Positions 1 to 11,877 are shown, numbered from the stretch's first letter. The stretch is 64,000 nucleotides of DNA from Caldimonas thermodepolymerans (GCF_015476235.1 NZ_CP064338.1:1922001-1986000), one strand, 5' to 3'. Made by a program: numbers and translations. The notes: generated by a model not told the origin, from the letters alone.

Positions 1-1076
<1,076 letters not shown>

Positions 1077-1093
<17 letters not shown>

Positions 1094-2888
1094 CATGCCC
1101 TTCGGCGCCCGGTTGCGCCCCGACGGTGGTGCCGGGTTCCGGCTGTGGGCTCCGGCCGCGCGTCGTGCCGCGCTGTGGCTGGGGGACCAGCGCATCGAGG
1201 CGCGGGCCGGCCCGCACGGCTGGTACGACGCCGAGGCCCCCGGGGCGCGCCCGGTCGACCTCTATCGCTGGGAGATCGACGGCGACCTCTTGGTGCCCGA
1301 CCCGGCGTCGCGCTTCAACCCGCAAGGCCCGCACGGGCCCAGCCAGCTCGTCGACCCCCGGGCCTTCGCCTGGGAGGCAGGGTGGCGCGGCCGCCCCTGG
1401 CACGAAGCGGTGATCCACGAGCTGCACGTCGGCAGCTACACGCCGGACGGCACCTACGCCGCGGCCGAGGCGCGGCTGCCGGCGCTGGCCGGGCTCGGCA
1501 TCACCGCGGTGCAGCTGATGCCGTTGGCCACCTTCCCCGGCCGCTACGGCTGGGGCTACGACGGCGTGCTGCCCTACGCGCCGCACCCGGCCTACGGCAC
1601 GCCCGACGAGCTGAAGCACTTCGTGCAGGCCGCCCACCGGCTCGGGCTGATGGTGCTGCTCGACGTGGTCTACAACCACTTCGGCCCGGACGGCAACTAC
1701 CTGCACCGCTACGCCCCGCCGTTCTTCAGCGACCGGCACCGCACCGCCTGGGGCGACGCGATGAACTTCGACGGACCGGGCAGCGACACCGTGCGCGAGT
1801 TCTTCATCCACAACGCGCTGTACTGGCTGCACGAATACCGCTTCGACGGCCTGCGCTTCGACGCCGTGCATGCGATGCTCGACGACAGCGAACCCGACAT
1901 CATGGCCAGCCTCTCGCAGCGCGTGCGCGCGGCCTGTCCCGGCCGCCACGTGCACCTGGTGCTGGAAAACGACAGCAACGATGCCAGCCGCCTGGCCGCG
2001 CCGGGCACCGCCGGGCGCTTCGAGGGCCAGTGGAACGGCGACTTCCACCACGCCCTGCACGTGCTGCTGACCGGCGAGCGCGACGGCTACTACGCCGAGT
2101 ACGACCAGCCGGTCGCGCAGCTGGCGCGCTGCCTCACGCACGGCTTCGCCCGCGAAGGCGGACCGCACAACGCCGAGCATGCACGTCCGCGGCAGGCCGC
2201 CCGCAGCACGCTGCCGCTCGGCACCACGGTCAACTTCCTGCAGAACCACGACCAGATCGGCAACCGCGCGTTCGGCGAGCGGCTGCTTGCCCTGGCCGAC
2301 CCGCAGGCGGTGCAGCTGGCCGCGGCCATCCTGCTGCTTGCACCCGCGCCGCCGCTGCTGTTCATGGGCGAGGAGTTCGGCTCCACCACGCCCTTCCTCT
2401 ACTTCGCGGACTGGGACGGCGACCTGCGCGAGGCAGTGCGCGAGGGGCGCCGTCGCGAGTTCGCGCACTTTCCGCGCTACGCCGAGGCCGCAGCGCGCGA
2501 CGAACTGCCCGACCCGTGCAGCCAGCAGACCTTCGCGCGCTGCAAGCTCGACTGGGCGCAGGCCGCCGGCTCGCGAGCCTGGCGCGAGCTGCATGCCGCG
2601 TTGCTGGCCGTGCGCCGGCGCGTGCTGGCGCCGCACCTGCCGCGCCTGCTGACCGGCCGGCACGAGGCACGGATGCCCGGCGCCCGCATGCTGCAAGTGC
2701 GCTGGCGCTTCGACGGAGGCGAGGCGCTGGACATGTGCGTCAACCTCGGCCCGCAACCGCAGGCCGTCGCCATCGACCTGCCGGCGCTGCAGGACGCGGC
2801 GCTGCTGCATGCCGTCGGCGAGATGTCCGGCACCACGGCGGGGGCCTGGTCCGGCCGCTGGCACTGGGGACGGGAGTCGGCACGATGA
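1077..2888 (+). CDS. treZ: Malto-oligosyltrehalose trehalohydrolase
   Basis: GH13 enzyme (603 aa, normal family length) that releases trehalose from maltooligosyl-trehalose, the last step of the TreY/TreZ pathway. An N-terminal beta-sandwich (FGARL...FRLWAP) precedes the barrel. Catalytic residues fit D262 (LRFDAVHAM), E297 (LVLENDSND) and D392 (QNHDQIGNR). The ATG at 1077 gives MHFQHDMPFGARL, as expected for the family; an in-frame start further upstream would only add low-complexity sequence read through glgX. The stop overlaps the next start as ATGA, which implies translational coupling to malQ-treY. Confidence 0.95.
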
Positions 2889-5800
2889 ACACGCAGCCCG
2901 GCCCCGCATTGCGCGCGCTGTGCGAGCGCGCCGGCGTGGCGATCCGCTATCGCGACTTCTGGGGCCATGAGCAGGACGTGCCGGCCGAGGCGCTGCGCGA
3001 CCTCCTCGCCGCGCTCGGGCTCGATGCCCGCGACGAGGACGCCGCGCAGCGCAGCCTGCAGGCCCTGGAGGCGGCCCGCACGGCCGAGGTCCTGCCGCCG
3101 GTGGTGGTGGCCCAGGCCGGCACGCAGGTCGCCGTCCCGCTGCAGGCGCCCGGCCACGACGTGCGCTGGACGCTGCAGGTCGAGGACGGCGGCGTGCTCG
3201 AAGGCACGGCCGAGGCCGACGGCGTGGGCCATGCGATCCGCCTGCCGGCCGACCTGCCGCAGGGCTACCACACGCTGCTGGCCGCAGGCGCATGCAGCCG
3301 GGTGATCGTGTGCCCGGCCGCCTGCCACCTGCCGCCGGCGCTTGCGGCCGGCGAACGCCTGTGGGGCCTGTGCGTGCAGGTCTACGCATTGCGCTCGTCG
3401 CGCAACTGGGGCATGGGCGACTTCTCGGACCTCGCGCAGCTGGTCGAGGTCACCGCCGCGCTGGGCGGTGCCTTCGTCGGCGTCAACCCGCTGCACGCGC
3501 TGTTCATGCATGCCCCGGAACATGCCAGTCCCTACAGCCCCTCCAGCCGGCGCTGGCTCAACCCGCTGTACCTGGACGTCGAGGCCCTGCCCGAATACGC
3601 CGAGTGCGAGGCGGCGCGACGCCAGGTGGCGGCCCCGGCCTTCCGCCAGCGGCTGCGCCAGCTGCGCGAGGCCGAGCTGGTGGATTACGCCGGCGTGGCC
3701 GCCTGCAAGCGCGAGGTGCTGGAGACCTTGTACCGACACTTCCGGGCGCAGCACCTGGCCGCCGACACCGACTCCGCACGGGCATTCCGGCGCTTCCGCA
3801 GCGAACAGGGCCACGACCTGCACTGCCATGCCCTGCTCGAAGCGGTGCAGGCCCACCTGCATGCCCAGGATGCGAGCGTCTGGGGCTGGGCGGCCTGGCC
3901 CGAGGCCTGGCGCGACCCGCACGGCGCCGCGATCCGCGGTTTCGAGGCCGCCCATGCCGAACGCGTCGACTTCCACGCCTGGCTGCAATGGCACGCCGCC
4001 CTGCAGCTGGAAGCGGTGCAGCAGCGCGCGCTCGCGCTGGACATGCCGATCGGCCTGTACCGAGACCTCGCGGTCGGCGCCAGCGCCGGCGGCTCGGAGA
4101 CCTGGTCGGCGCCGTGGGTGTATGCCCTGGGCGTGCACGTCGGTGCACCGCCGGAAGACGCCTACCCCGGCGGCCAGGACTGGGGCCTGCCGCCGGTGCG
4201 GCCCGAGGCGTTGCGCGCCCGGGGCCATGCCCCCTTCATCACGACGCTGCGCGCGAACATGCGCGCTGCCGGCGCCCTGCGGCTGGACCACGTGATGGCG
4301 CTGATGAGGCTGTTCTGGATCCACCCGGCGCACGGCGGGCGGCACGGCACCTACGTGCACTATCCGATGCACGAGCTGATGGGCATCGTCGCGCTCGAAA
4401 GCCAGCGCCAGCACTGCCTCGTCATCGGCGAGGACCTGGGCAACGTCGCCCCGGACGTGCGCGACGCCATGGCCCGACGCAGGCTGCTGTCGTACCGGCC
4501 GCTGTACTTCGAGCGCGACGACGCCGGCCTGGTGCGTCCACCGCGCCAATGGCCCGCGCGGGCCCTGGCGGTGATCGGCACCCACGACCTGCCGACGCTG
4601 CGCGGCTGGTGGCTGGGGCGCGACATCGCCGACCGGCGCCGGCTGGGCCTGTATCCCGAGGAGACCACCTGCCGCCGGCACGTGGTCGAGCGCGCCGCGG
4701 ACCGCGCGCGCCTGCAACTCGCCTTGCAGGCCGAAGGCCTGCAGCCGGCCGAACCGGCGGCCGCGCCCCTGCCCGCGGACATCGACGCCGGCTTCAGCGC
4801 GCGGGTGCACGAGTTCCTCGGCCGCACCGCGGCGCAGCTGGTGGGCGTGCAGCTGGAAGACGTGCTGCTCCAGGTCGAGCAGCCCAACCTGCCCGGCACC
4901 AACGAGCAGCAATGGCCCAACTGGCGGCGCAAGCTCGCGGTCGACCTGGAAGACCTGCGCGCCGACCCGCGGCTGCGCGAGGTCGCCGAGGCGCTGCAAC
5001 GCAGCCGGGCCCGGCCGGCCGCCGAGCCGGTGCCGGCGGCCTTGCCCACGCTCGACACCGCCCGGGTGCCGCGGGCCACCTACCGCGTGCAGCTGCATGC
5101 CGGCTTCACCTTCGACGACGCCACGGCCGTGCTGCCCTACCTGCACGCGCTCGGCGTCAGCCACCTCTACAGCTCGCCGTTCCTCAAGGCCCGCGCCGGC
5201 AGCACGCATGGCTACGATATCGTCGACCACAACGCGCTGAACCCGGAGATCGGCGACGCCGCCGCCTTCGAGCGCCTGTGCGCCACGCTCGCGGAGCTGG
5301 ACATGCACCAGGTCGCCGACGTGGTACCCAACCACATGGGCGTGCTCGAAGCCGACAACGCCTGGTGGCTGGACGTGCTGGAACACGGCCCGGCTTCCCT
5401 GCATGCGCAGACCTTCGACATCGACTGGACGCCCCGTTCGCCCGGCCGCCCGCCGCAGGTGCTGCTGCCGGTGCTGGGAGCCCCTTACGGCGAGGTGCTG
5501 GAGGACGGCCAGATCCGGCTCGCGTTCGACGCCGCCCGCGGCGCGTTCGGGTTGCAGTACCACGACCATCGCTTCCCGCTCGACCCGCGCGACTACGGGC
5601 GCGTGCTGCACGCGGCCCCGCTGCCGGCCGCGCAGGACCCTGGGCAGACGACGGTGACGCTGGAGCTGCAGTCCCTGGCCGATGCCTTCGACGCCCTGCC
5701 GTCGCGCGATGACGGCGACCCGGCCTCGCGGCAGCGCCGCCAGCGCGACCAGGCCCTGCTGAAGGCGCGGCTGGCCGCCCTGGCCGCACGGCATCCCTGG

Positions 5801-7925
5801 GTGTGCCGCTGGGTGGACGCCTGCCTGCGCGCGCTCAACGGCCGGCCCGGTGCGGCGCGCAGCTTCGACGCGCTCGATGCGCTGATCCAGCGCCAGGCCT
5901 ACCGGCTGGCCTACTGGCGGGTGGCCGGCGACGAGGTCAACTACCGGCGCTTCTTCGACGTCAACACGCTGGCTGCGGTGCGCATGGAAAGCGACGCGGT
6001 GTTCGACGCCACGCACCGCACGCTGCTGCGCTGGCTGTACGAAGGCAAGCTGGCCGGGCTGCGCATCGACCACCCGGACGGCCTGAGCGACCCGCTGCGC
6101 TATTTCGCCCGCCTGCAGGCGCGCCATGCCGCGATGCACCAGCGCGCGCTGTACCTGGTGATCGAGAAGATCCTGGCCGAGCACGAGCACTGGCCGCAGA
6201 GCTGGCCGGTGCACGGCGACACCGGTTACCGCTTCGCCAACCAGGCGGTGGGCCTGTTCGTCGACGGGCAGCAGGAAGCCGCGATGAGCGCGCTGTACGC
6301 GGGCTTCACCGGCGAACACGCGCCTTACGAGGACATCCTGCACGCCGCCAAGCATGCCGTCATGAGCGGCCCGCTGGCCGCCGACCTGCAGATGCTCACC
6401 GAAGCCGCCTACCGCCTCGCCCAGGGCGACCGGCGCACGCGGGACTTCACCCGCAACGGGCTGAAGGCGGCGCTGGCGGAGCTGGCAGCGGGCTTTCCGG
6501 TCTACCGCACCTACCTGACCGAGGACGCGGTCCATGACCTCGACCGCCAGCATCTGGACTGGGCCGTGGCCGCCGCGAAACGCCAGACGCAAGGCTGCGA
6601 TCCGCTGGCGCTGGACTACCTGCGCGCGCTGATGCTCTCGCTGCCCGGGGAGCCGCCCGGCGCACGGCGCGAGGAACTGCTGCGCTTCGTGCAGCGCTTC
6701 CAGCAGTTCACCGCGCCGGTGATGGCCAAGGCCATGGAGGACACGGCGTTCTATCGCTACCACCGGCTGGTCTGCCTGAACGACGTGGGCGGCGAGCCGC
6801 AGCGCTTCGGCACCAGCGTGGCCGCCTTCCACGCCGCCAACCAGGCCCGTGCCCGCTTCCTGCCCCACACCCTGCTGGGCAGCTCGACGCACGACAGCAA
6901 GCGCTCGGAAGACGTGCGCACGCGCATTGCGGTGCTGTCGGAAATGCCGCAGGCCTGGGGCGAGGCGGTGCAGCGTTGGCACACGCTCGCCCACAAGCAG
7001 CTCGGGAACCTGGACGGCGGCCGCCTGCCCGCCCTGAACGACGAATACCTGCTGTACCAGACCCTGGTCGGCGCCTGGCCGCTGGAGCCGCCCGACGCCC
7101 CTGCCCTCGACGCCTTCCGCGCGCGGCTGCAGGCCTACATGCTCAAGGCCGCGCGCGAGGCCAAGGCGCACACCAGCTGGGAGCACCCGGATGCGGACTA
7201 CGAGGCGGGGCTGGCACGCTTCATCGACACCCTGCTCGGGCAGCTGGAACCCAACCCCTTCCTCAACGACTTCCTGCGCTTCGTCGAGGTGCCGGCGCAG
7301 CTCGGTTGCTACAACAGCCTGGCGCTGGTCGCGCTCAAGCTCACCTCGCCCGGGGTGCCGGACCTCTACCAGGGCTGCGAGACCTGGAACTTCAGCCTGG
7401 TGGACCCGGACAACCGGCGCCCGGTGGACTACGCGGCGCTGCGAGGTCGCCTGCAGGAGGTGCAGGCGGCCTGTGCGGGCGGCGCGTTGCCGCGCGAGAC
7501 GCTGGCCGGCTGGCGTGCCGGACTGGCCACGGGACACCTCAAGCTGCTGGTGACCTGGCGCCTGCTGCAGCTGCGACGCGCGCAGGCCGCGCTGTTTCGC
7601 GACGGCGGCTACCAGCCGGTCTCGGTGGACGGCCCCTGTGCGGAACACGTCGTCGCCCACGTGCGCAGCGACGCCAGCCTGCATTGCGTCACGGTCGCTG
7701 CACGCCTGCTGCACCGCCTCTGCGCGGGACGGCCTGCCGGCCTGTTCGGCGGGGGGGGGCTGGGGCGAGGCACGCCTGCCGGTGCCTGTAGGCCCTGCGG
7801 GGTGGATCGACGTGCTGACAGGCCACCGGCATGCAGGCGTGCCCGGCGAGGACGGCCTGCGGTTGTCGGCGCTGCTGGCCGAGCTGCCGGTGGCGGTGCT
7901 GGTGCCCGCCGGGGCGGCGGGCTGA
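2885..7925 (+). CDS. malQ-treY: 4-alpha-glucanotransferase / malto-oligosyltrehalose synthase fusion (apparent frameshift)
   Basis: One frame encodes two GH enzymes. Residues about 1-715 are MalQ (amylomaltase), with D468 (LRLDHVMAL), E516 (VIGEDLGNV) and D568 (GTHDLPT). Residues about 730 to the end are TreY, which turns the reducing end of maltodextrin into a trehalose unit, with D1062 (LRIDHPDGL), E1094 (VIEKILAE) and D1337 (SSTHDSKRS). MalQ can lengthen short maltodextrins for TreY. At the G9 run 7751-7759 the frame breaks: the expected C-terminus (GWGEARLPV to LLAELPVAVLVPAGAAG) continues one frame over and stops at 7925. Read literally, the frame goes on to 8074 with an unrelated tail antisense to the next gene. 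G8 would restore about 1679 aa. A sequencing indel is likeliest; a real mutation is possible. Confidence 0.9.
7751..7759 (+). repeat. G9 homopolymer at the treY frame break
   Basis: Nine consecutive G inside the 3' end of malQ-treY. Protein similarity switches from one reading frame to the next exactly here. Removing one G joins LLHRLCAGRPAGLFG to GWGEARLPV in a normal TreY C-terminus. Such runs are indel hotspots both for sequencers and for replication slippage. Confidence 0.8.
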
Positions 7926-7937
7926 AGCGAGGCGGCT

Positions 7938-8159
7938 TCAGCGCGGCGCGCGGAACTCCATGCCGTAGCTGCGCCCCTGCGGCCACTCGTCACGCTCGGC
8001 GGCGGGCCGGTCCAGCGGACGGTAGACGCGCCGCTGCAATCCGGCCAGCCGGGGCGACTGTTCCACGGCACTGAGCACCGCCTGCGGATCCATCATCAGC
8101 GCAAACGGGTTGCCGGTGCACGCCGGCGTTTCCGTCGGAGCGAGTTCGGGAGTCTGCAT
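7938..8159 (-). CDS. Small conserved protein, 73 aa, unknown function
   Basis: Reads MQTPELAPTETPACTG at the N-terminus, then a conserved-looking core NPFALMMDPQAVLSAVE and YRPLDRPAAERDEWP, ending GMEFRAPR. The ATG at 8159 is preceded by GGAGAGACAG at good Shine-Dalgarno distance, which rejects longer in-frame starts. I know similar short proteins (a DPQAVL...PLD pattern) from Burkholderiales genomes but no function. There is no signal peptide, membrane segment or metal motif. It stands alone downstream of the ankyrin gene and converges on malQ-treY with 12 bp between stops. Confidence 0.7.
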   Translation of the reverse strand: MQTPELAPTETPACTGNPFALMMDPQAVLSAVEQSPRLAGLQRRVYRPLDRPAAERDEWPQGRSYGMEFRAPR

Positions 8160-8262
8160 CTGTCTCTCCTTCCCTTCGAACGTCCATGGGCGGAATGTAG
8201 AGCCCGGTATCAGGCTGTAACCAGTCGGGATCGTGCCAATCTGCGTGTCAGATTTCCTCTGA

Positions 8263-8934
8263 CTAGCGTTTTCCCGTGCCGTAGCGCGCCGCGTAGTCGC
8301 TGGCATAGCGCTCCAGCGCCTGCGCCAGCGCGTCCCGGCCGACGCTGCGCGCGAAGTCTGCCGCACTCAGCTCGCGCTCGTTGCGCAAGGTCGGATCGGC
8401 GCCGGCCTGCATCAGCAGGCGCGTGGCCTCCTCGCTGCCGTAGCGCGCGGCCATCATCAGCGGCGTCGTGCCGTTGGGCGAACGCGCGTCGGTGAACGCG
8501 TGGCGGTCGAGCAGCAGCTGGATGATCCCGACGTGCCCGCTGGTGGCCGCATAGTGCAGCGGCGTCCAGCCGGTCTTGTTGACATGCGCGCCACGCTCGA
8601 CCAGGCGCTGGCACCACTCCAGCTCGCCGCGCAGCGCCGCCATCATCAGCGCGGATTCGGCCACCTGGTTGAGGCGGTTCACGTCCAGCTGCGGATGGCG
8701 CATCAGTGCCTCGGCGGCCTTGAACGACTGCTCCTGCAGCGCGATCACCAGGCCCGGGCGTCCTTCCGGGTCGACCGTGTTCGGGTCGAACCCCCGCTGC
8801 AACAGCGCCAGCACGGCGCCGCCGTCGTCGCGCCGCACGGCGCTGAAGAAATCCTCGTAGGCGCCGGCATGCACCGGCAAAACCCACAGCAGGACAAGAA
8901 GATGGAGAACGTTCTTCAAGTGATTTCTCAGCAT
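8263..8934 (-). CDS. Exported ankyrin-repeat protein
   Basis: A 223-aa protein with an N-terminal signal peptide (hydrophobic LHLLVLLWVLPVHA, likely cleavage before GAYEDF) and about five ankyrin repeats, seen as TPLHYAATSGHVGIIQLLL, TTPLMMAARYGSEEATRLLM and ESALMMAALRGELEWCQRL. It is probably a periplasmic protein-binding scaffold; the partner is unknown. The ATG at 8934 puts the signal peptide at the N-terminus. An upstream TTG at 8988 would overlap tatD and bury the signal. It follows tatD by 28 bp, so it is likely the last gene of the mltG-tmk-holB-pilZ-tatD run. A 6-bp hairpin (8247-8263) without a T-run overlaps its stop. Confidence 0.85.
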   Translation of the reverse strand: MLRNHLKNVLHLLVLLWVLPVHAGAYEDFFSAVRRDDGGAVLALLQRGFDPNTVDPEGRPGLVIALQEQSFKAAEALMRHPQLDVNRLNQVAESALMMAALRGELEWCQRLVERGAHVNKTGWTPLHYAATSGHVGIIQLLLDRHAFTDARSPNGTTPLMMAARYGSEEATRLLMQAGADPTLRNERELSAADFARSVGRDALAQALERYASDYAARYGTGKR

Positions 8935-8962
8935 CGGCCAGCCGGGGTTTGTCTGTTGAAAA

Positions 8963-9778
8963 TCAACGGGTTGAAGCGGGCTCTTCAAGTCGCTTCGAGG
9001 GTGGCGCCACCTTGAACAAGCGCTCGAAATTGCGGCTGGTCGCCTCGCCCACGGCCTCGACCGGCAGGCCCTTGAGCTCGGCCAGCTGGCGCGCCACCCA
9101 GGGCACGTACGAGGGGTTGTTGGTCTTGCCGCGGTACGGCACGGGCGCCAGGTACGGGCTGTCGGTCTCGATCAGGCAGCGCTCCAGCGGCACGTGGCGC
9201 GCGACCTGGCGCAGGTCTTCGGCGTTGCGGAAGGTCAGGATGCCCGAGAACGAGATGTAGAAGCCCAGCTCCAGCGCGGCATCGGCGACCTGCCGAGACT
9301 CGGTGAAGCAGTGCAGCACGCCGCCCGCGGCTTCGGCCCCCTCCTCGCGCAGGATGGCCAGCGTGTCCTCGGCGGCGCTGCGGGTGTGGATCACCAGCGG
9401 CTTGCCGAGCTGCTTCGCGGCGCGGATGTGGTTGCGGAAGCGCTCGCGCTGCCATTCCATGTCGGCGACGCTGCGGCCGTCGAGCCGGTAGTAGTCCAGC
9501 CCGGTCTCGCCGACCGCGACGACCCGTTCGGCACGGCCCAGCTCGACCAGGCGCTCGACGCTCGGCTCCAAGACGCCCTCGTTGTCCGGGTGCACGCCGA
9601 CCGTGGCCCAGAAGTTGTCGTACTGCTGCGCGAGGCCCAGCACCGCGGGGAACTCCTCCAGCGTGGTGCAGATGCACAGCGCGCGGTCGACCTGCGCCTC
9701 GGCCATCGCCTCGCGGATGGCTTGCAGGTTCTGGTTCAGCTCGGGAAAGGTGAGATGGCAGTGGGAATCGACGAACAT
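8963..9778 (-). CDS. tatD: TatD-family metal-dependent DNase
   Basis: A 271-aa TIM-barrel amidohydrolase-type nuclease of the TatD/YcfH family; characterised members are metal-dependent exo/endo-DNases in the cytoplasm. Metal ligands are visible: DSHCH at residues 4-8, the Glu in AVGETGLDYY, His in LVIHTRSA, His in LHCFTES and Asp in ETDSPYLAP. Length is typical and the start needs no adjustment. It lies 101 bp after pilZ, the same neighbour as in Pseudomonas (tmk-holB-pilZ-tatD). The link with pilus or replication genes is conserved but unexplained. Confidence 0.93.
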   Translation of the reverse strand: MFVDSHCHLTFPELNQNLQAIREAMAEAQVDRALCICTTLEEFPAVLGLAQQYDNFWATVGVHPDNEGVLEPSVERLVELGRAERVVAVGETGLDYYRLDGRSVADMEWQRERFRNHIRAAKQLGKPLVIHTRSAAEDTLAILREEGAEAAGGVLHCFTESRQVADAALELGFYISFSGILTFRNAEDLRQVARHVPLERCLIETDSPYLAPVPYRGKTNNPSYVPWVARQLAELKGLPVEAVGEATSRNFERLFKVAPPSKRLEEPASTR

Positions 9779-9879
9779 GCGGCAGCCGCCACGGTGCCGG
9801 CGGGCGGACGTGACGGGGTCCTGGAAAAAAACGCTAGCCTACACGCCGCGCGTGCTGCGCGCAGGCGCCCCCGTGGTTC

Positions 9880-10263
9880 TCAGATGGTCTGCGTGGCCTT
9901 GGCCGACTGGATCGAGGTGCCCAGCAGCTCCTCGATCTTGGCCTTCAGCAGGCGCGACTTCTCGTCGCTCGGAAAGCGCACCCCCACCCCCTGCGTGCGC
10001 CCGTTGGACGCGTTGGCCGGCGTGATCCAGGCCACCTTGCCCGCCACCGGGTAGCGCTGCGGATCGTCCGGCAGCGACAGCAGCAGGTAGATGTCCTCGC
10101 CCAGGCGGTATTCACGGGTGGTCGGGACGAACAGGCCGCCGTCGGCAAACACCGAGATGTACGCGGCGTACAGCGCGCCTTTCTCGCGGAAGACCAACTG
10201 GATGACGCTGGGGCGCGACGGCGACGCCGTCGGTGCATGCGGACGCGACAGGGGCTCGTTCAT
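9880..10263 (-). CDS. pilZ: PilZ, type IV pilus assembly regulator
   Basis: A 127-aa PilZ-domain protein whose core (ALYAAYISVFADGGLFVPT, DIYLLLSLPDD, GKVAWITPA) closely resembles founding-type PilZ of Pseudomonas. That type is needed for type IV pilus biogenesis and lacks the RxxxR c-di-GMP-binding motif; I see no such motif here either. It therefore probably acts by protein contact (the PilB/FimX axis) rather than as a direct c-di-GMP receptor. The ATG at 10263 overlaps the holB stop as ATGA, which sets the start and implies coupling. Confidence 0.9.
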   Translation of the reverse strand: MNEPLSRPHAPTASPSRPSVIQLVFREKGALYAAYISVFADGGLFVPTTREYRLGEDIYLLLSLPDDPQRYPVAGKVAWITPANASNGRTQGVGVRFPSDEKSRLLKAKIEELLGTSIQSAKATQTI

Positions 10264-11261
10264 ATTGCATCCGAGTGTAAGGCGCGCTGCGCGTCGCTCA
10301 CAAGCGACTCGAGCATCAGCCCGGCGTTCCAGGGATGCTCTTCGTGACGTGCGACACGCGAGAGCTCGCGCGACCAGGCCAGCAGGCCCGCCAGCGACGG
10401 GCGCGCATGCCGGAAGCATTCCGGCGCGAAGTAGCGCGGTCGCGCACCGGTGACGACGCACAGCGCGTCATGGCAGACCTTCTGCAAGGCTTCGACCGCG
10501 CGCGGCACCGGCCAACCGGCCAGCGCCTCGGCATCGCCCTTCGCGAGCCGCTCCGGCAGCTGCAGCCAGGCCTGCGCATCCAGCCCCTGCTGCTGCAGCT
10601 GCAGCGCGCTCACGGGCTGCCCGCCAGCGGCCGCGAGCAGCACCTCGGGACGCGGCATGCCCTGCTGCGCCAGCCAGGCCAGCGCGACCGCCTCGGGCGG
10701 CGGCGACAGGCGCAGGTGCTGGCAGCGGCTGCGGATGGTCGGCAGCAGCGCGTCGATGGCCTCGGTGCTGAGGATGAAGCGCGCCATGCCGGGCGGTTCC
10801 TCGAGCGTCTTGAGCAGCGTGTTCGCGGCGACGGCGTTCATGCGCTCGGCCGGATGGATGAGCACCACCTTGGCCACGCCACGCGAGCTGGTCTGCTGCG
10901 CGAACTCCACGACGCGCCGCAGCGCCTCGACCTTGATCTCCCGGCTGGGCTTGGCCTGGCTGGCCTTGGGCTCGGCCTCGAGCGGCGCCCAGCCCAGTTC
11001 TTCCTGCAAGGCCTCGGGCAGCAGCACCATCAGGTCCGGATGCGTGTGCGACGCCACCAGCGCGCAGCTGGCGCAGGTGCCGCAGGGCCGCGCCGCGTGG
11101 CCCTCTGCGCCTTCGCACAGCCAGGCCTGCGCCAGCGCCAGGGCCAACTCGAACTGGCCCACGCCCTGCGGGCCGGCCAGCAGCACCGCATGGCCGCGCT
11201 GGTGCGCCAGCAGCTCGCGCAGCGGCGCCTCCAGCCAGGGGTACGGCAACGTCACGCTCAT
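10260..11261 (-). CDS. holB: DNA polymerase III delta' subunit
   Basis: A 333-aa AAA+ clamp-loader subunit. The P-loop is degenerate (LAGPQGVGQFEL, no Lys before the final position), as is normal for delta', which does not hydrolyse ATP. A Zn-binding cluster is visible (PCGTCASC plus an upstream Cys), as is the conserved AANTLLKTLEEPP segment. The C-terminal part is the collar domain. It sits 4 bp after tmk and overlaps pilZ. An alanine/lysine-rich insertion (EAEPKASQAKPSREIK, about residues 94-109) precedes the helix carrying VEALRRV. Confidence 0.93.
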   Translation of the reverse strand: MSVTLPYPWLEAPLRELLAHQRGHAVLLAGPQGVGQFELALALAQAWLCEGAEGHAARPCGTCASCALVASHTHPDLMVLLPEALQEELGWAPLEAEPKASQAKPSREIKVEALRRVVEFAQQTSSRGVAKVVLIHPAERMNAVAANTLLKTLEEPPGMARFILSTEAIDALLPTIRSRCQHLRLSPPPEAVALAWLAQQGMPRPEVLLAAAGGQPVSALQLQQQGLDAQAWLQLPERLAKGDAEALAGWPVPRAVEALQKVCHDALCVVTGARPRYFAPECFRHARPSLAGLLAWSRELSRVARHEEHPWNAGLMLESLVSDAQRALHSDAI

Positions 11262-11265
11262 CGAT

Positions 11266-11877
11266 TCACAGCCCGCGCGCCTGCAGCGCCGCGGCGATGG
11301 CCTGCCCGACGGCCTCGCGCGTGCCCGAGGCGTCCAGCCGCACGAAGCGTGCCGGGTCGGCCTCGGCGCGGGCCCGGTAGCCCTCGTTGACGCGGCGGAA
11401 GAACTCGGCCGGCTGGGACTCGAAACGGTCCGGCACGCGCGCGCCGGCCAGGCGCTGCGCCGCGACCTCGGGCGAGAGGTCGAACCACAGCGTCAGGTCC
11501 GGCTGCCGGCCCTGCTGCACCCAGCGCTCCAGCTCGGCCAGCACCGCGAGGTCGAAGCCGCGGCCCGCGCCCTGGTAGGCGAAGGTCGCGTCGGTGAAAC
11601 GGTCGCACAGCACGGCCTTGCCCGCCTGCAGCGCCGGCTCGATCACCTGCTGCAGGTGGTCGCGCCGCGCGGCGAAGATCAGCAGCGCCTCGGTCAGCGC
11701 ATCCATCGGCGCGTGCAGCACCAGCTCGCGCAGCTTCTCGGCCAGCGCGGTGCCGCCCGGCTCGCGCGTCAGCACCACCTCGCGGCCGGCCGCACGCAGG
11801 CGCTCGGCCACGGCCTGGACGTGGGTCGACTTGCCGGCACCGTCGATGCCTTCGAAGGTGATGAAGATTCCGCTCAT
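11266..11877 (-). CDS. tmk: Thymidylate kinase
   Basis: A 203-aa dTMP kinase that makes dTDP for DNA synthesis. Visible motifs are the P-loop [11 protein letters not shown] (residues 8-18), TREPGGT, the DRF motif [14 protein letters not shown] and a LID segment with Arg (ARVPDRFE). The ATG at 11877 overlaps the mltG stop as ATGA, and holB follows after 4 bp, so the three are translationally linked. Length and architecture are ordinary. Confidence 0.96.
   Translation of the reverse strand: MSGIFITFEGIDGAGKSTHVQAVAERLRAAGREVVLTREPGGTALAEKLRELVLHAPMDALTEALLIFAARRDHLQQVIEPALQAGKAVLCDRFTDATFAYQGAGRGFDLAVLAELERWVQQGRQPDLTLWFDLSPEVAAQRLAGARVPDRFESQPAEFFRRVNEGYRARAEADPARFVRLDASGTREAVGQAIAAALQARGL

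Noticed and set aside
2477-8071. A very long open frame on the minus strand opposite malQ-treY (over 1800 codons)
   Set aside because: Composition is Arg/Gly/Ala/Val-rich without domains, while the plus strand has clear enzymes. Long antisense frames are expected at this GC content.
8935-8988. TTG start for the ankyrin gene overlapping tatD
   Set aside because: It would bury the signal peptide about 18 residues inside the protein; the ATG at 8934 gives a normal exported protein.
10260-11261. Degenerate P-loop in HolB as a sign of a broken gene
   Set aside because: Delta' subunits normally lack a functional Walker A; the rest of the protein is intact.
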